Source: Acidithiobacillus sp. AMEEHan (GTDB lineage Bacteria; Pseudomonadota; Gammaproteobacteria; Acidithiobacillales; Acidithiobacillaceae). Taken from it: a DNA stretch of 64,000 nucleotides. The stretch spans positions 2,044,001-2,108,000 of the forward strand of contig NZ_CP118747.1 in assembly GCF_030996345.1 (NCBI RefSeq), given 5' to 3'. Position numbers and translations under genes: made by a program. Shown here in pieces: positions 18,779 to 27,638 of the stretch. The notes beneath the pieces are model-generated. The model did not search any database. It was not told where the DNA came from and worked only from the letters and a program-made list of their open reading frames with translations. Every line of letters begins with the position of its first letter. The stretch's first letter is position 1.

Positions 18779-19671
18779 ACGTCGGTACCCTGCAGATGGA
18801 TGCGCAAGGTTTGCAGCAAGGTCTGCGTGGCCGGATTGGCATCCTCTCGAAACAAGACTGCGAGACGATGCGGAATGGGTGGGTCAAAGTGCAACAGACG
18901 CAGATCATCCGGCAGGTTACTCCGATAAAAGGAGGAAAAGCCGAAGCCCAAGCCGCTGCGAACGCCTTCGCGGATGGCCGCGTGGCCACTGAACTCATAG
19001 CGAATGGCCAAGTCGATGCCGAGGCGCTTGGCGGTCTGCTGCACCGCCTCGCGAATGCCGGAACCGGGTTCTCGCCAGATCAGATCATTACCCTCCAAGA
19101 CCTGCAACGGGATCGCCGAGTCTTCCCGCGCCCAAGGATGATCCATAGGTAGGATCAGACCGACTTCGGTTTCGACGAGGGTTTCGGATCGCCAGCTGCC
19201 TTGCTCTCCGAGTTGGAGGTCGTCTTCGACAAAGACCAGATCATACTCATCCTTGTTTTGCCGCGCCTGGCGGCTGTTGAGCGCGCAAACCTGCAAATGG
19301 ATTCCGGGATAGTCGCGGTGGAACTCCGCCAGTAGGCGCGGTAACAGCACTTCGGCGTTGCTTTGACTGGCTGCCATGTGCACCGTACCGGTCAATAGAC
19401 CTTGGCTGTCGGTGCACAGGGAGTCGACCTCGGCCAATGCAGCTTCGATGCGCTCGCCGATACGCCACAGGGCAATGCCGATGGGCGTAGGGCTGATACC
19501 GCGATGGGTGCGACGATAGAGAGGCTCGCCCACGCGCTCCTGCAACTGTTTGAGACGATGAGATATGGCGGGTTGCGTCAGAAAAAGGCGTTCTGCTGCC
19601 TGATGCAGATTGCCGGCACGTGCGGCTTGTGCCCAGATTAGAAGCAGGCTAGGATCGATGCGTCGCTCCAT
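18775..19671 (-). CDS. LysR-family transcriptional regulator
   Basis: This 298-residue regulator has an N-terminal winged helix-turn-helix (ARAGNLHQAAERLFLTQPAI then SHRLKQLQE, about residues 17-45) and a periplasmic-binding-protein-like effector domain from about residue 92. It is divergent from the TDT transporter across 116 bases that contain a palindromic ATTA-N7-TAAT, so the transporter is the likely target. The inducer is unknown. It resembles CbbR/CysB-like regulators only at family level, and no specific name can be justified. Confidence 0.88.
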   Translation of the reverse strand: MERRIDPSLLLIWAQAARAGNLHQAAERLFLTQPAISHRLKQLQERVGEPLYRRTHRGISPTPIGIALWRIGERIEAALAEVDSLCTDSQGLLTGTVHMAASQSNAEVLLPRLLAEFHRDYPGIHLQVCALNSRQARQNKDEYDLVFVEDDLQLGEQGSWRSETLVETEVGLILPMDHPWAREDSAIPLQVLEGNDLIWREPGSGIREAVQQTAKRLGIDLAIRYEFSGHAAIREGVRSGLGFGFSSFYRSNLPDDLRLLHFDPPIPHRLAVLFREDANPATQTLLQTLRIHLQGTDV

Positions 19672-19787
19672 GCAGCACTCTCCATGAAATTAGATTTTAT
19701 AATCATCAAAATTAATATAATGCATTGGATTTGATATTCTAACGCGCATAACATGTCGTGGTCCAATCTGCAATGGAGCTGTTAGTC
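19672..19787. promoter_or_regulatory. Divergent promoter region with LysR-type operator
   Basis: This is a strikingly A+T-rich gap between the LysR gene and the transporter. An inverted repeat ATTA-N7-TAAT spans 19689-19703 and satisfies the T-N11-A rule for LysR-type binding sites. TATAAT occurs at 19698-19703 and again at 19716-19721. The second could be the -10 of the transporter promoter, with a poor -35, as expected for an activator-dependent promoter. Confidence 0.5.
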
Positions 19788-20963
19788 ATGGGTTTCCTCT
19801 CACATGTACCGAACGGTGACATCCGGCAGGTGATTCGTCACTTTACCCCCAACTGGTTCACCGCCAATATGGGAACCGGCATCCTGGCTCTGATGTTGGC
19901 CCTCTTTCCGTACGGCCACTGGGGGCAAGTGGATATTGCCAAGGGTCTGTGGTGCATCAACAGCCTTTTCTTTGCCTTATTCAGTATCCTTTTCCTCAGT
20001 CGGGCGGTATTTTACTTTCAGGATCTTCGAAAACTCCTCGATCATCCCGTCCAGTCGCTCTTCATTGGTGCCATTCCCATGGGATTCGCCACCATCGTCA
20101 ATGGCTTTTTCATTATCTGGCCCTTGCGTCCTGAAAGTCTGGTGGTCGCGACGGCCTTCTGGTGGATTGATGTCATTCTCGCCCTTATTTCCGTGCTGCT
20201 GGTGCCATATCTGATGTTCACCAGCCAAGGGCACAGCATGGAGCGAATGACCGCAGCCTGGCTACTACCCATTGTGCCGCCGGAGGTTGCCGCGGCCAGT
20301 GGTGGTCTGCTGGCGCCCCATCTGGCCCCCGCCGCAGCCGAGAATGTGATCTATACGAGCTATGTACTGTGGGCCATTTCGGTGTTGTTGGCCATGGGGA
20401 TCCTGGCCATTCTGCTGCTGCGTTTGACCTTGCACAAGCTGCCGCATCAGGACATGGCCGTATCGAGCTGGTTGACCCTGGGACCCCTCGGTACCGGCGC
20501 GATGGCCATGATTACCCTCGGCAATGCAGATTTCGCCAGTTTTCACGGTGCGCTGACGGAAATGGCACATTTCGCGCAGCTGGCGGGTCTCATGATCGCC
20601 TTGCTATTGTGGGGCTTCGGCCTGTGGTGGATGAGCATGGCCATTTTCTTCACCCTGCGTTATTTGCGCGAAGGGTTGCCTTTCAATATGGGTTGGTGGG
20701 GATTCACCTTCCCTTTGGGAGTGTTCAACGCGGCCACGTACCTACTGGCCGACAAAACCGGCTTCTGGGTTTTTCAGCCCCTGGGCGCGGCCTTTACTAT
20801 CCTACTGGCGTTTTTCTGGACGATCGTTACCCGTAAGAGCTTTCTGGGCATGTGGACGGGAAGGCTGTTTCGAGCCCCCTGCCTATCGGAGGAGACTGGC
20901 TTGCCGATGGCCTGTGAGCGTCCGCAGAAGGCCTCACAAGAGGCGAGCACGATGGTCTCGTAG
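19788..20963 (+). CDS. TDT-family transporter (TehA/Mae1/Ssu1/SLAC1 type)
   Basis: This 391-residue protein has about ten membrane helices and the family opening HFTPNWFTANMGTGILAL. Relatives move C4-dicarboxylates, tellurite, sulfite or other anions. In a sulfur oxidiser, sulfite export is an attractive idea, but nothing in the sequence proves it. I prefer the ATG at 19788, with GGAG 9 bases upstream, over a GTG 30 bases earlier. Control by the divergent LysR regulator is likely from the layout. Confidence 0.8.
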   Translation: MGFLSHVPNGDIRQVIRHFTPNWFTANMGTGILALMLALFPYGHWGQVDIAKGLWCINSLFFALFSILFLSRAVFYFQDLRKLLDHPVQSLFIGAIPMGFATIVNGFFIIWPLRPESLVVATAFWWIDVILALISVLLVPYLMFTSQGHSMERMTAAWLLPIVPPEVAAASGGLLAPHLAPAAAENVIYTSYVLWAISVLLAMGILAILLLRLTLHKLPHQDMAVSSWLTLGPLGTGAMAMITLGNADFASFHGALTEMAHFAQLAGLMIALLLWGFGLWWMSMAIFFTLRYLREGLPFNMGWWGFTFPLGVFNAATYLLADKTGFWVFQPLGAAFTILLAFFWTIVTRKSFLGMWTGRLFRAPCLSEETGLPMACERPQKASQEASTMVS

Positions 20964-20981
20964 CGCGATAATGGACCTCCC

Positions 20982-21779
20982 TCAACTGAGGGCCTGATAT
21001 GCTTCTGCTATCAAGGTCCGGCCATATTTGCGTTCCAGCTTGCGGATGAGGAAATGGCCGGTCGCCATGTCCTGAAAATGCGTTATGAAAATGCTATTGA
21101 TCGTGGCGCCGCCGATGGCGCCCAAGGCAGGCACCAGCTGTGCTAGAGCCTTGTCGGTTACCGCTACGCCAAAGCGTTCGGCCACCTTGCGCAGCAAGGC
21201 CAACAGGGCGGTGCTGGAGGAGGATCCGGCGCCGCTGGCGCCCGCCCGGCCAACTTCGCTGACGAGTCCACTCAGGGCCACGCGCGCAGCGTAGTAGCCG
21301 GTTTCTGCCGCATCGTCTGTGTCCTGTCTGGTACTCCCCAGGGCGAAGACCTCCAGACAGGCGGCTTTGGTGGCGGGGCTGCTGATGATTTCTCCCTGAC
21401 TGCGGGCGATGTCGATGATGGAACGCAAGATGATCGTGGTCGAGATCGGCAGCTCCACAGCAAGAGCGGAAAGACCAAAAAATCCCCCCACTGCGCCAGA
21501 GGCCGCGACGGCTGCCTGGTGCCAACGTGGGGACGGCTTGCGGAAGGGCGCGTCATCCAGGGTGAAGAGGGCTGCCTCGGTCGCCTTGCCCAGCGCCTGT
21601 TCGCTGATTCGAGCAATCTCGCGGTGCCATTTTTGCGGCAGTCGTTGCAGACCCTGTTCGATGGGAGCCCCCAGCCGGTCCACGAGACGTGCCGCCAAGC
21701 CGGGATTTTCCAGAAGATCACGGGCTCTGCGCAATTCGGCAGCATCTTCCTCGGTCAACAGCCGTTGTATCTCCGCCAT
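20982..21779 (-). CDS. EcsC family protein
   Basis: This 265-residue protein of the EcsC family shows the conserved GAVGGFFGLSALAVELPIST segment (about residues 98-117) and the later GAIGGATINSIFITHFQDMA. The family is named from a gene of the Bacillus ecs locus. Its molecular function is unknown, and the hydrophobic glycine-rich stretches suggest membrane contact. The ATG at 21779 is chosen because GGAG lies 6 bases before it. Two upstream in-frame starts lack a site. It follows dksA on the same strand. Confidence 0.8.
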   Translation of the reverse strand: MAEIQRLLTEEDAAELRRARDLLENPGLAARLVDRLGAPIEQGLQRLPQKWHREIARISEQALGKATEAALFTLDDAPFRKPSPRWHQAAVAASGAVGGFFGLSALAVELPISTTIILRSIIDIARSQGEIISSPATKAACLEVFALGSTRQDTDDAAETGYYAARVALSGLVSEVGRAGASGAGSSSSTALLALLRKVAERFGVAVTDKALAQLVPALGAIGGATINSIFITHFQDMATGHFLIRKLERKYGRTLIAEAYQALS

Positions 21780-21841
21780 CGAATTCTCCGTCATCTGCGC
21801 CAAAGCCCGCTAATCCAAGGAATAGCCGCCGTGGCTACAAA

Positions 21842-22297
21842 TCAGTCCTGGGCCATTTGCCGCTCACGCTTTTCTTCCAGTGTCTTGCAGTCGATACAGA
21901 GGGTGGCGGTGGGGCGGGCTTCCAGCCGTCGCAGGCCAATTTCTACGCCGCACGCCTCGCAGTACCCGTATTCGCCAGCATCGATCCGTGCCAGGGCCTG
22001 GTTGATCTTGCGAATCAGTTTGCGCTCGCGGTCGCGGGCGCGCAGCTCGAGACCCATATCGGTTTCCAGGCTGGCGCGGTCATTCGGGTCGGAGTAGTTG
22101 ACGTTTTCGATCTGCAAATTCTGGACAGTCCGATCGACTTCCGCCATCAGTTCCGTGCGCCAGTTCTCCAGAATTTTGCGAAAATGGGCGATCTGGCCTG
22201 CACTCATGTACGCTTCGTCAGCCGCCGGCTGGTATGGAGTGAAAGCCTGAAGCTCTTGCGGGTTGCTGGTTTTGATAGCCGCAGCGCTGTCCGTCAT
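21842..22297 (-). CDS. dksA: RNA polymerase-binding transcription factor DksA
   Basis: DksA binds the secondary channel of RNA polymerase and acts with ppGpp. The 151-residue product starts at the ATG at 22297, after GGAAG. The coiled coil carries the two acidic tip residues in DPNDRAS, and the C-terminal zinc finger is complete: C-x2-C-x17-C-x2-C (CEACG ... CIDC). This makes it the four-cysteine, zinc-dependent form. It is divergent from the HAD-family gene across about 155 bases. Confidence 0.96.
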   Translation of the reverse strand: MTDSAAAIKTSNPQELQAFTPYQPAADEAYMSAGQIAHFRKILENWRTELMAEVDRTVQNLQIENVNYSDPNDRASLETDMGLELRARDRERKLIRKINQALARIDAGEYGYCEACGVEIGLRRLEARPTATLCIDCKTLEEKRERQMAQD

Positions 22298-22452
22298 GGT
22301 CTGTCTTCCTGTCTTGCTGTGGAGAAAATCGCGCATGGTGTAGCAGAGATTTTTCCCTTTGGCAAACGCTGCGCATTTCGGTATATCCTACCGACCGATC
22401 AGTCGCGTGCTGCCTGAACCCGGAATATCCGATCCTCCTGGAGATAATACCT

Positions 22453-23211
22453 ATGTCCCGCCTGCGTGCCCTCATTTTTGATGTCGATGGAACTTTGGCT
22501 GATACCGAGCGAGATGCCCATCGCGTCGCCTTCAATCGGGCATTTTCCGAATTCGCCTTGCCTTTTGAGTGGGATGTGCCGACCTATGGCAAGTATCTCA
22601 AGATTACCGGTGGCAAGGAGCGTTTGCGTGGCTATCTGCAGGATCATCCCCAATATCCGCAGCTGAGTGACAGCGAGATCCGCGAGATTCACCGGCGCAA
22701 GACCGCCCTCTACGGAGAAATCATTGCTGAGGGTATCGCGCCGTTGCGTCCTGGGGTGAAACGCCTGCTGGATAGCGCAGCTGCGGCAGGATTACGCCTG
22801 GCCATCGCCACCACCACGACCCCCGATAATGTCGCGGCGTTGTTGCAAAGCAATCTGGGGGAAGGCGGCTGGAATCGTTTTGACTACATCGGTGCCGGCG
22901 ATATCGTCCCACAGAAAAAACCGGCGGCGGACATCTATCAGCATGTCTTGCAGCGCTTGGGTCTGGCGGCCGCCGATTGCCTGGCTCTGGAGGACTCCGA
23001 GAACGGTTTGCGCTCGGCGCTCGGGGCCGAACTGGCGGTGTTGATCACGCAGACGGAATATACCCAGGGACAGGACTTTTCTGGGGCATTGCGCGTGCTC
23101 GATCAGCTCGGCGAGCCGGGGCAGCCTGGGAAGGTTCTGCAGGGTCGGGACGCTAGCGAATCCGTCGTCGTCGACCTTGACACGCTGGAGCATTGGCTCG
23201 CCGCAGGCTGA
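22453..23211 (+). CDS. HAD-family phosphatase, CbbY-like
   Basis: This 252-residue haloacid dehalogenase-type hydrolase has motif I (FDVDGTLADTERDAHRVAFN, nucleophile Asp near residue 10), motif II Thr in AIATTTTPDN, a Lys in VPQKKPAADIY, and motif IV Glu/Asp in ALEDSENGLRSA. The closest named relatives are CbbY proteins, which in autotrophs remove the Rubisco inhibitor xylulose-1,5-bisphosphate. That role is plausible in a CO2-fixing acidophile, but no cbb genes are near. GGAG lies 11 bases before the ATG. Confidence 0.8.
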   Translation: MSRLRALIFDVDGTLADTERDAHRVAFNRAFSEFALPFEWDVPTYGKYLKITGGKERLRGYLQDHPQYPQLSDSEIREIHRRKTALYGEIIAEGIAPLRPGVKRLLDSAAAAGLRLAIATTTTPDNVAALLQSNLGEGGWNRFDYIGAGDIVPQKKPAADIYQHVLQRLGLAAADCLALEDSENGLRSALGAELAVLITQTEYTQGQDFSGALRVLDQLGEPGQPGKVLQGRDASESVVVDLDTLEHWLAAG

Positions 23212-23261
23212 ACCTGCATGACGGCAGTAGGGCAGGGATGCTCGTCCATGTGCTGAGACGA

Positions 23262-23708
23262 CTAATCCTTTTTTTGGCAGTGTGGGCAGATACCATTGAC
23301 CACCATCTCGACCTCTTCCACGCGGTATTCGGCGGGCAGCTGCGGCGCGGGGAGCTGACTCTCTGGGAGACAGAGCACCTGGCCGCAGCGCAGACAGTGA
23401 AAATGGGGATGGGAGGGATGCTCCGGGTTGATGGCGCTGAAGCGCCAGACTCGATCATCGGCGGTGATGCGATGCGTCAAGTGGTGTTGCACCAGCCAGT
23501 CCAAGCCACGATAGAGGGTCACGCGGTCGATGGTCTCCGCCCAGCGCATCAGGATGTGTTCCTGAATTTCGCTGTGGCTGACGGGTTGTGCCAGATCGAG
23601 TAGAGACTGCAGAATTTGCAGGCGGGCACGGGTCGGGCGCTGGCCTGCAGCGCGGACCCGCCGTTCCGCCTCTGCCGTTTGCGCTGCAATATCGAGTGTT
23701 CGTCGCAT
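23262..23708 (-). CDS. Fur-family metal/peroxide-responsive regulator
   Basis: This 148-residue protein has a winged helix (QRPTRARLQILQSLLDL, then the recognition region VTLYRGLDWLVQHHL) and a C-terminal metal-binding half with HPHFHCLRCGQVLCL and a final C-x2-C (NGICPHCQKKD). The two CxxC pairs indicate a structural zinc site, as in Zur, PerR and many Fur. Which metal it senses cannot be told from sequence. The start is the ATG at 23708. It is divergent from bcp, so control of that peroxidase is possible. Confidence 0.85.
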   Translation of the reverse strand: MRRTLDIAAQTAEAERRVRAAGQRPTRARLQILQSLLDLAQPVSHSEIQEHILMRWAETIDRVTLYRGLDWLVQHHLTHRITADDRVWRFSAINPEHPSHPHFHCLRCGQVLCLPESQLPAPQLPAEYRVEEVEMVVNGICPHCQKKD

Positions 23709-23794
23709 TCCCGCATGGTACCCCGCGCAGCACCTGTCAGGAAAGCAACTGGACAGCAACGTCGAGGGCGCGTTAGATTCACAGGGACATCATA

Positions 23795-24283
23795 ATGGGA
23801 GAAAAACCTGTGACCGAATGCCTCGAAATTGGTCAAATTGCGCCCGAATTCACTGCCAAAAACCAGCGGGGGGAGAACATCGTGCTGGCCTCCCTGCGGG
23901 GTAAGATCGTCGTCCTCTATTTCTACCCAAAAGATGATACGCCTGGATGCACCACCGAGGGTCAGGAATTCGCCGCCCTGTACCCCAAGTTTCAGGCGGC
24001 TGGCGCTGAAATACTGGGGGTGTCCCGGGATAGTGTCGCCAGTCATCTGAAATTTTCCTGCAAATACGAGTTCCCGTTCTCCCTGCTTGCCGACCCGGAC
24101 GAAATCTTGTGTAAGGCGTACGATGTCATCAAGGAAAAGAAGAACTACGGCAAGGTCTATCTGGGAATCGAACGCAGCACCTTTGTCATTGATCGCGCGG
24201 GGAAGCTCGCCTACATCGAACGGAAGGTGAAGGCCGCTGGCCACGCCGAAAAAATCTTCGCCGTCGTCGAGAAACTGCGCTGA
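23795..24283 (+). CDS. bcp: Peroxiredoxin, Bcp/PrxQ type
   Basis: This thiol peroxidase of about 162 residues reduces hydrogen and organic peroxides with thioredoxin. The peroxidatic Cys is C52 in YPKDDTPGCTTEGQEF. The resolving Cys that E. coli Bcp has five residues later is replaced by Gln. C88 in LKFSCKYEFPF is the likely partner, as in the other PrxQ subgroup. The start may be the ATG at 23795 or the GTG at 23810, the latter having GGGAG 8 bases upstream. The stop and the phoH start share one base (TGATG). Confidence 0.93.
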   Translation: MGEKPVTECLEIGQIAPEFTAKNQRGENIVLASLRGKIVVLYFYPKDDTPGCTTEGQEFAALYPKFQAAGAEILGVSRDSVASHLKFSCKYEFPFSLLADPDEILCKAYDVIKEKKNYGKVYLGIERSTFVIDRAGKLAYIERKVKAAGHAEKIFAVVEKLR

Positions 24284-25680
24284 TGACGGCAAAGTCGGTG
24301 GTGGCAGCCCGGCGGCTCTATGTGCTGGATACCAACGTCCTGATGCACGATCCTGCTTCGCTGTTCCGCTTTCAGGAACACGATATCCTTCTGCCGATGA
24401 TCGTGCTGGAGGAGCTGGACCAGCACAAAAAGGGTTTGAGCGAACAGGCGCGTAACGTCCGCCAGGTGAGCCGGCATCTCGATGAGATGCTGGGTAGTGA
24501 TGCCGATCTCGAACTGGGCCTGCCGTTGCCTTACGCGCAGGGGCGACTTTATTTCCAGACCGCCGCCTATCAGGCGAAACTGCCCGAAGACCTGGCGGGT
24601 GGCAAAGCGGATCACGAAATCCTCGCCGTTACCCTGGCGTTGCAGGGAATGCATCCGGATCGCGAGGTCATTCTCGTTAGTAAGGATATCAACCTGCGCA
24701 TCAAGGGTCGCACCCTCGGTATTCGAGTGGAGGATTATCACAACGACCGCGCCCTCGAGGATGCCGATCTGCTCTATACGGGCGTTGATGTCCTGCCCCA
24801 GGACTTCTGGGAGCGTCACAGTCGCGACCTCGATGCCTGGCAGGAAAATGGTCGCAGTTTCTACCGGTTGCGTGGGCCGGCCGTGGAGTACTGGCATCCC
24901 AACGAGTTCATTCAGTTGGACCCGGGTGGTGAACAGCGCGAAGACTTTTCTGCCATCGTCCGCAAAGTCGCTGCCGATCATGCAATCATCGAGAGGATCA
25001 CCGATTACGGCTCGGAACGGAACGCGGTCTGGGGCATTCGCGCACGCAACCGCGAGCAGAATTTTGCTCTGGCCCTGCTGCTTGATCCTGAAATCGACTT
25101 CGTCAGTATTCTAGGGCCGGCGGGTACCGGCAAGACCCTGTTGACTTTGGCTGCAGCACTGCAGCAGATTTTCGAGGAAAAGCGCTACGCGGAAGCCATC
25201 ATCACCCGCGCAACGGTTCCCGTTGGCGATGAGATCGGCTTTCTGCCGGGCACGGAAGAGGAAAAAATGCAGCCTTGGATGGGGGCGATCGAGGATAATC
25301 TCGAAATCCTCTCGCGCGGCCCCGAAGGCGCAGGCAGCTGGGGGCGCAGCGCTACCCAGGATCTCATCAGCAAACGTCTGCGCATCAAATCCATGAGCTT
25401 CATGCGCGGACGCACCTTTCTGGAAAAGTTCATCATCGTCGACGAGGCGCAGAACCTTACCCCCAAGGAAATGAAAACCCTCATCACCCGCGCAGGTCCT
25501 GGTAGCAAGGTTGTCTGCTTGGGCAACATCGCCCAGATCGACACGCCCTATCTGACGGAGACCACTTCGGGCCTGACCTATGTCGTTGATCGTTTCAAGA
25601 ATTGGGATCACAGCGGCCACATCACCCTGCGCCGCGGTGAACGCTCGCGTCTCGCGGACTATGCCAATGAGGCGCTTTAG
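24283..25680 (+). CDS. PhoH family ATPase with N-terminal PIN domain
   Basis: This 465-residue two-domain protein has a PIN ribonuclease-like domain at residues 10-150 (YVLDTNVLMHDPASLF, with later acidic residues in LEELDQHKKG and SKDINLRIKG). It is joined to a PhoH P-loop ATPase with Walker A GPAGTGKTLLTLAAAL near residue 281 and Walker B FIIVDEAQNL near residue 385. PIN-PhoH proteins of this kind unwind and cut RNA. The physiological target is unknown. It is translationally coupled to bcp by the overlapping TGATG, hinting at co-expression under oxidative stress. Confidence 0.92.
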   Translation: MTAKSVVAARRLYVLDTNVLMHDPASLFRFQEHDILLPMIVLEELDQHKKGLSEQARNVRQVSRHLDEMLGSDADLELGLPLPYAQGRLYFQTAAYQAKLPEDLAGGKADHEILAVTLALQGMHPDREVILVSKDINLRIKGRTLGIRVEDYHNDRALEDADLLYTGVDVLPQDFWERHSRDLDAWQENGRSFYRLRGPAVEYWHPNEFIQLDPGGEQREDFSAIVRKVAADHAIIERITDYGSERNAVWGIRARNREQNFALALLLDPEIDFVSILGPAGTGKTLLTLAAALQQIFEEKRYAEAIITRATVPVGDEIGFLPGTEEEKMQPWMGAIEDNLEILSRGPEGAGSWGRSATQDLISKRLRIKSMSFMRGRTFLEKFIIVDEAQNLTPKEMKTLITRAGPGSKVVCLGNIAQIDTPYLTETTSGLTYVVDRFKNWDHSGHITLRRGERSRLADYANEAL

Positions 25681-25741
25681 CAGAACTTGAGTCGTAGGCG
25701 GTCAACTTCTAGACTGAGCGCGCCAAACGAAGGAAAGGACG

Positions 25742-27631
25742 ATGGGCTGGAAGCCGGAAGACTCGAGCAATCTTTACAATCTGGATCATTGGGCCGAGGG
25801 ATTCTTTCAGGTTGGCGAGGACGGCCAGCTCTGGGTCACGCCTGATGGTCCTCAGGCCCGCAGCCGTGCCGGCCTGATAGACGTCATCAAGCGCCTTGCC
25901 GGCCAGAATCTGGGTTTGCCTTGTCTTCTGCGTTTCCCGCAAATACTGCAGCAGCGTGTAAAAGCACTGCAAGGTGCTTTCAGCGAGGCGATGCAGCGGG
26001 AGAACTACGTTGCAGCCTATACGCCGGTCTACCCTATCAAGGTCAACCAGCAACGACGCGTGGTGGAGGAGATCCTGCGCGCGGGGCAGGGTCAGCTGGG
26101 TCTGGAAGCCGGCAGCAAACCAGAGCTCCTGACCGTACTGGCGTTGATGCCGGCGGGTGGTACCGTCATCTGCAATGGCTATAAAGATGCGGAATACATC
26201 CGCTTGGCGTTGATTGGGGAACGTCTGGGCCTGCGGGTCTATCTGGTGATCGAGAAAAGTGCCGAGTTGCCACTGATTTTGCGCATCGCCGAGGAATTGC
26301 GGGTGCGCCCCCGCATCGGGGTGCGCGCCCGTTTGGCCTCGGCAGGTGCGGGAAAATGGCAGAATACGGGGGGAGAAAAATCCAAGTTCGGGCTCTCCTC
26401 TACGGAGATCCTGCAGCTGGTTGCCGAGCTCGCCGCCGCCAACGCCTTGGATTGTCTGCAACTACTGCATTTTCATCTCGGTTCGCAGATCCCCAATATT
26501 CAGTTCATTCATGGGGGGATGCGCGAGTGCGCGCGGTTGTACGCGGAATTGCGTCATCTTGGCGCCGATGTGCAGGTGGTGGATGTCGGCGGTGGGCTGG
26601 GGGTGGATTACGAGGGGACCCACTCGCGTGCCTACTGTTCCACCAACTATCGTCTCGAGGACTACGCCCAGGCAGTGGTGGGTGGTCTGGCGGAGATTTG
26701 TCAGCAGGAAAAGTTGCCCCAGCCAAGGATTATCTCTGAATCCGGCCGAGCCCTTACTGCTCATCATGCGGTATTGCTGTTCAATGTGGTCGATGTCGAG
26801 CGTGCCGCGGGCGAGACCCTGGCCGCCGATGACCTTCCCGAAGATGCCAACCATCCCTGGCGACGCCTTCTTGATCGTCTGCAGCAACATCCCGATGCCA
26901 GCACTGCCCTTGAGGTCTATCAGGAGGCAATGTTCCGGATTGGTGAGGAGCAACAGGAGTTCAAGCTCGGTTTGCTTACCCTCGCCCAGCGTGCCCAGGC
27001 CGAGCGCCTATACGCGCATCTGATGTGGCGCTGCCGAGCGCTCTTGGATCCTGCTAAACGTGCCCATCGTGAAGTTCTTGATGAACTCGAAGAAAAGTTG
27101 GTAGACAAATATTTTGCCAATTTTTCTTTGTTTCAGTCGCTGCCGGATGTATGGGCGATCGATCAGGTCTTCCCGATCATGCCCGTACATCGCCTGGACG
27201 AGTGCCCCGACCGGCACGCGCGCCTGGAAGATATCACCTGCGATTCTGACGGTCGCATTGATGCCTACGTCACCGCCGATGGTCTGGGACCGACGCTGCC
27301 AGTTCACGCCTTGCGCACTGGTGAGCCTTATTATCTGGCCGTGTTTCTGGTTGGCGCTTATCAGGAAATCCTCGGCGATATGCACAATCTTTTCGGCGAT
27401 ACCGATGCGGTGAATGTGATTTGTGAAGAAGATGGTGCCCTACGTCTGGAAGGCGCGGTACCGGGGGATTCGGTGGCCGAGGTGCTGCAGTATGTGCAGT
27501 TTTCGGCGGAAGAGCTGGTGCGTCAGTTCGAGCAGAAACTCGCGGGCACCGGCAGTATTCCAGCCGCAGAGCGAGAGGGCTTTCTACGAGATTTCCGCGA
27601 CGGCCTGCAAGGCTATACCTATCTGGAGTAG
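25742..27631 (+). CDS. speA: Biosynthetic arginine decarboxylase
   Basis: SpeA is a PLP enzyme that turns arginine into agmatine for putrescine and spermidine synthesis. The 629-residue length is normal for the family. The PLP-binding Lys is in YTPVYPIKVNQQRRVV (about residue 99). Other family blocks are LGLEAGSKPELL, CNGYKDAEYI, KSKFGLSS, and LQLLHFHLGSQIPNI, plus VDVGGGLGVDYEGTHS, which lines the cofactor phosphate. The ATG follows GGAAAGGAC. It converges on the fumarylacetoacetase-like gene. No speB is visible. Confidence 0.95.
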   Translation: MGWKPEDSSNLYNLDHWAEGFFQVGEDGQLWVTPDGPQARSRAGLIDVIKRLAGQNLGLPCLLRFPQILQQRVKALQGAFSEAMQRENYVAAYTPVYPIKVNQQRRVVEEILRAGQGQLGLEAGSKPELLTVLALMPAGGTVICNGYKDAEYIRLALIGERLGLRVYLVIEKSAELPLILRIAEELRVRPRIGVRARLASAGAGKWQNTGGEKSKFGLSSTEILQLVAELAAANALDCLQLLHFHLGSQIPNIQFIHGGMRECARLYAELRHLGADVQVVDVGGGLGVDYEGTHSRAYCSTNYRLEDYAQAVVGGLAEICQQEKLPQPRIISESGRALTAHHAVLLFNVVDVERAAGETLAADDLPEDANHPWRRLLDRLQQHPDASTALEVYQEAMFRIGEEQQEFKLGLLTLAQRAQAERLYAHLMWRCRALLDPAKRAHREVLDELEEKLVDKYFANFSLFQSLPDVWAIDQVFPIMPVHRLDECPDRHARLEDITCDSDGRIDAYVTADGLGPTLPVHALRTGEPYYLAVFLVGAYQEILGDMHNLFGDTDAVNVICEEDGALRLEGAVPGDSVAEVLQYVQFSAEELVRQFEQKLAGTGSIPAAEREGFLRDFRDGLQGYTYLE

Positions 27632-27638
27632 TGCTGGA

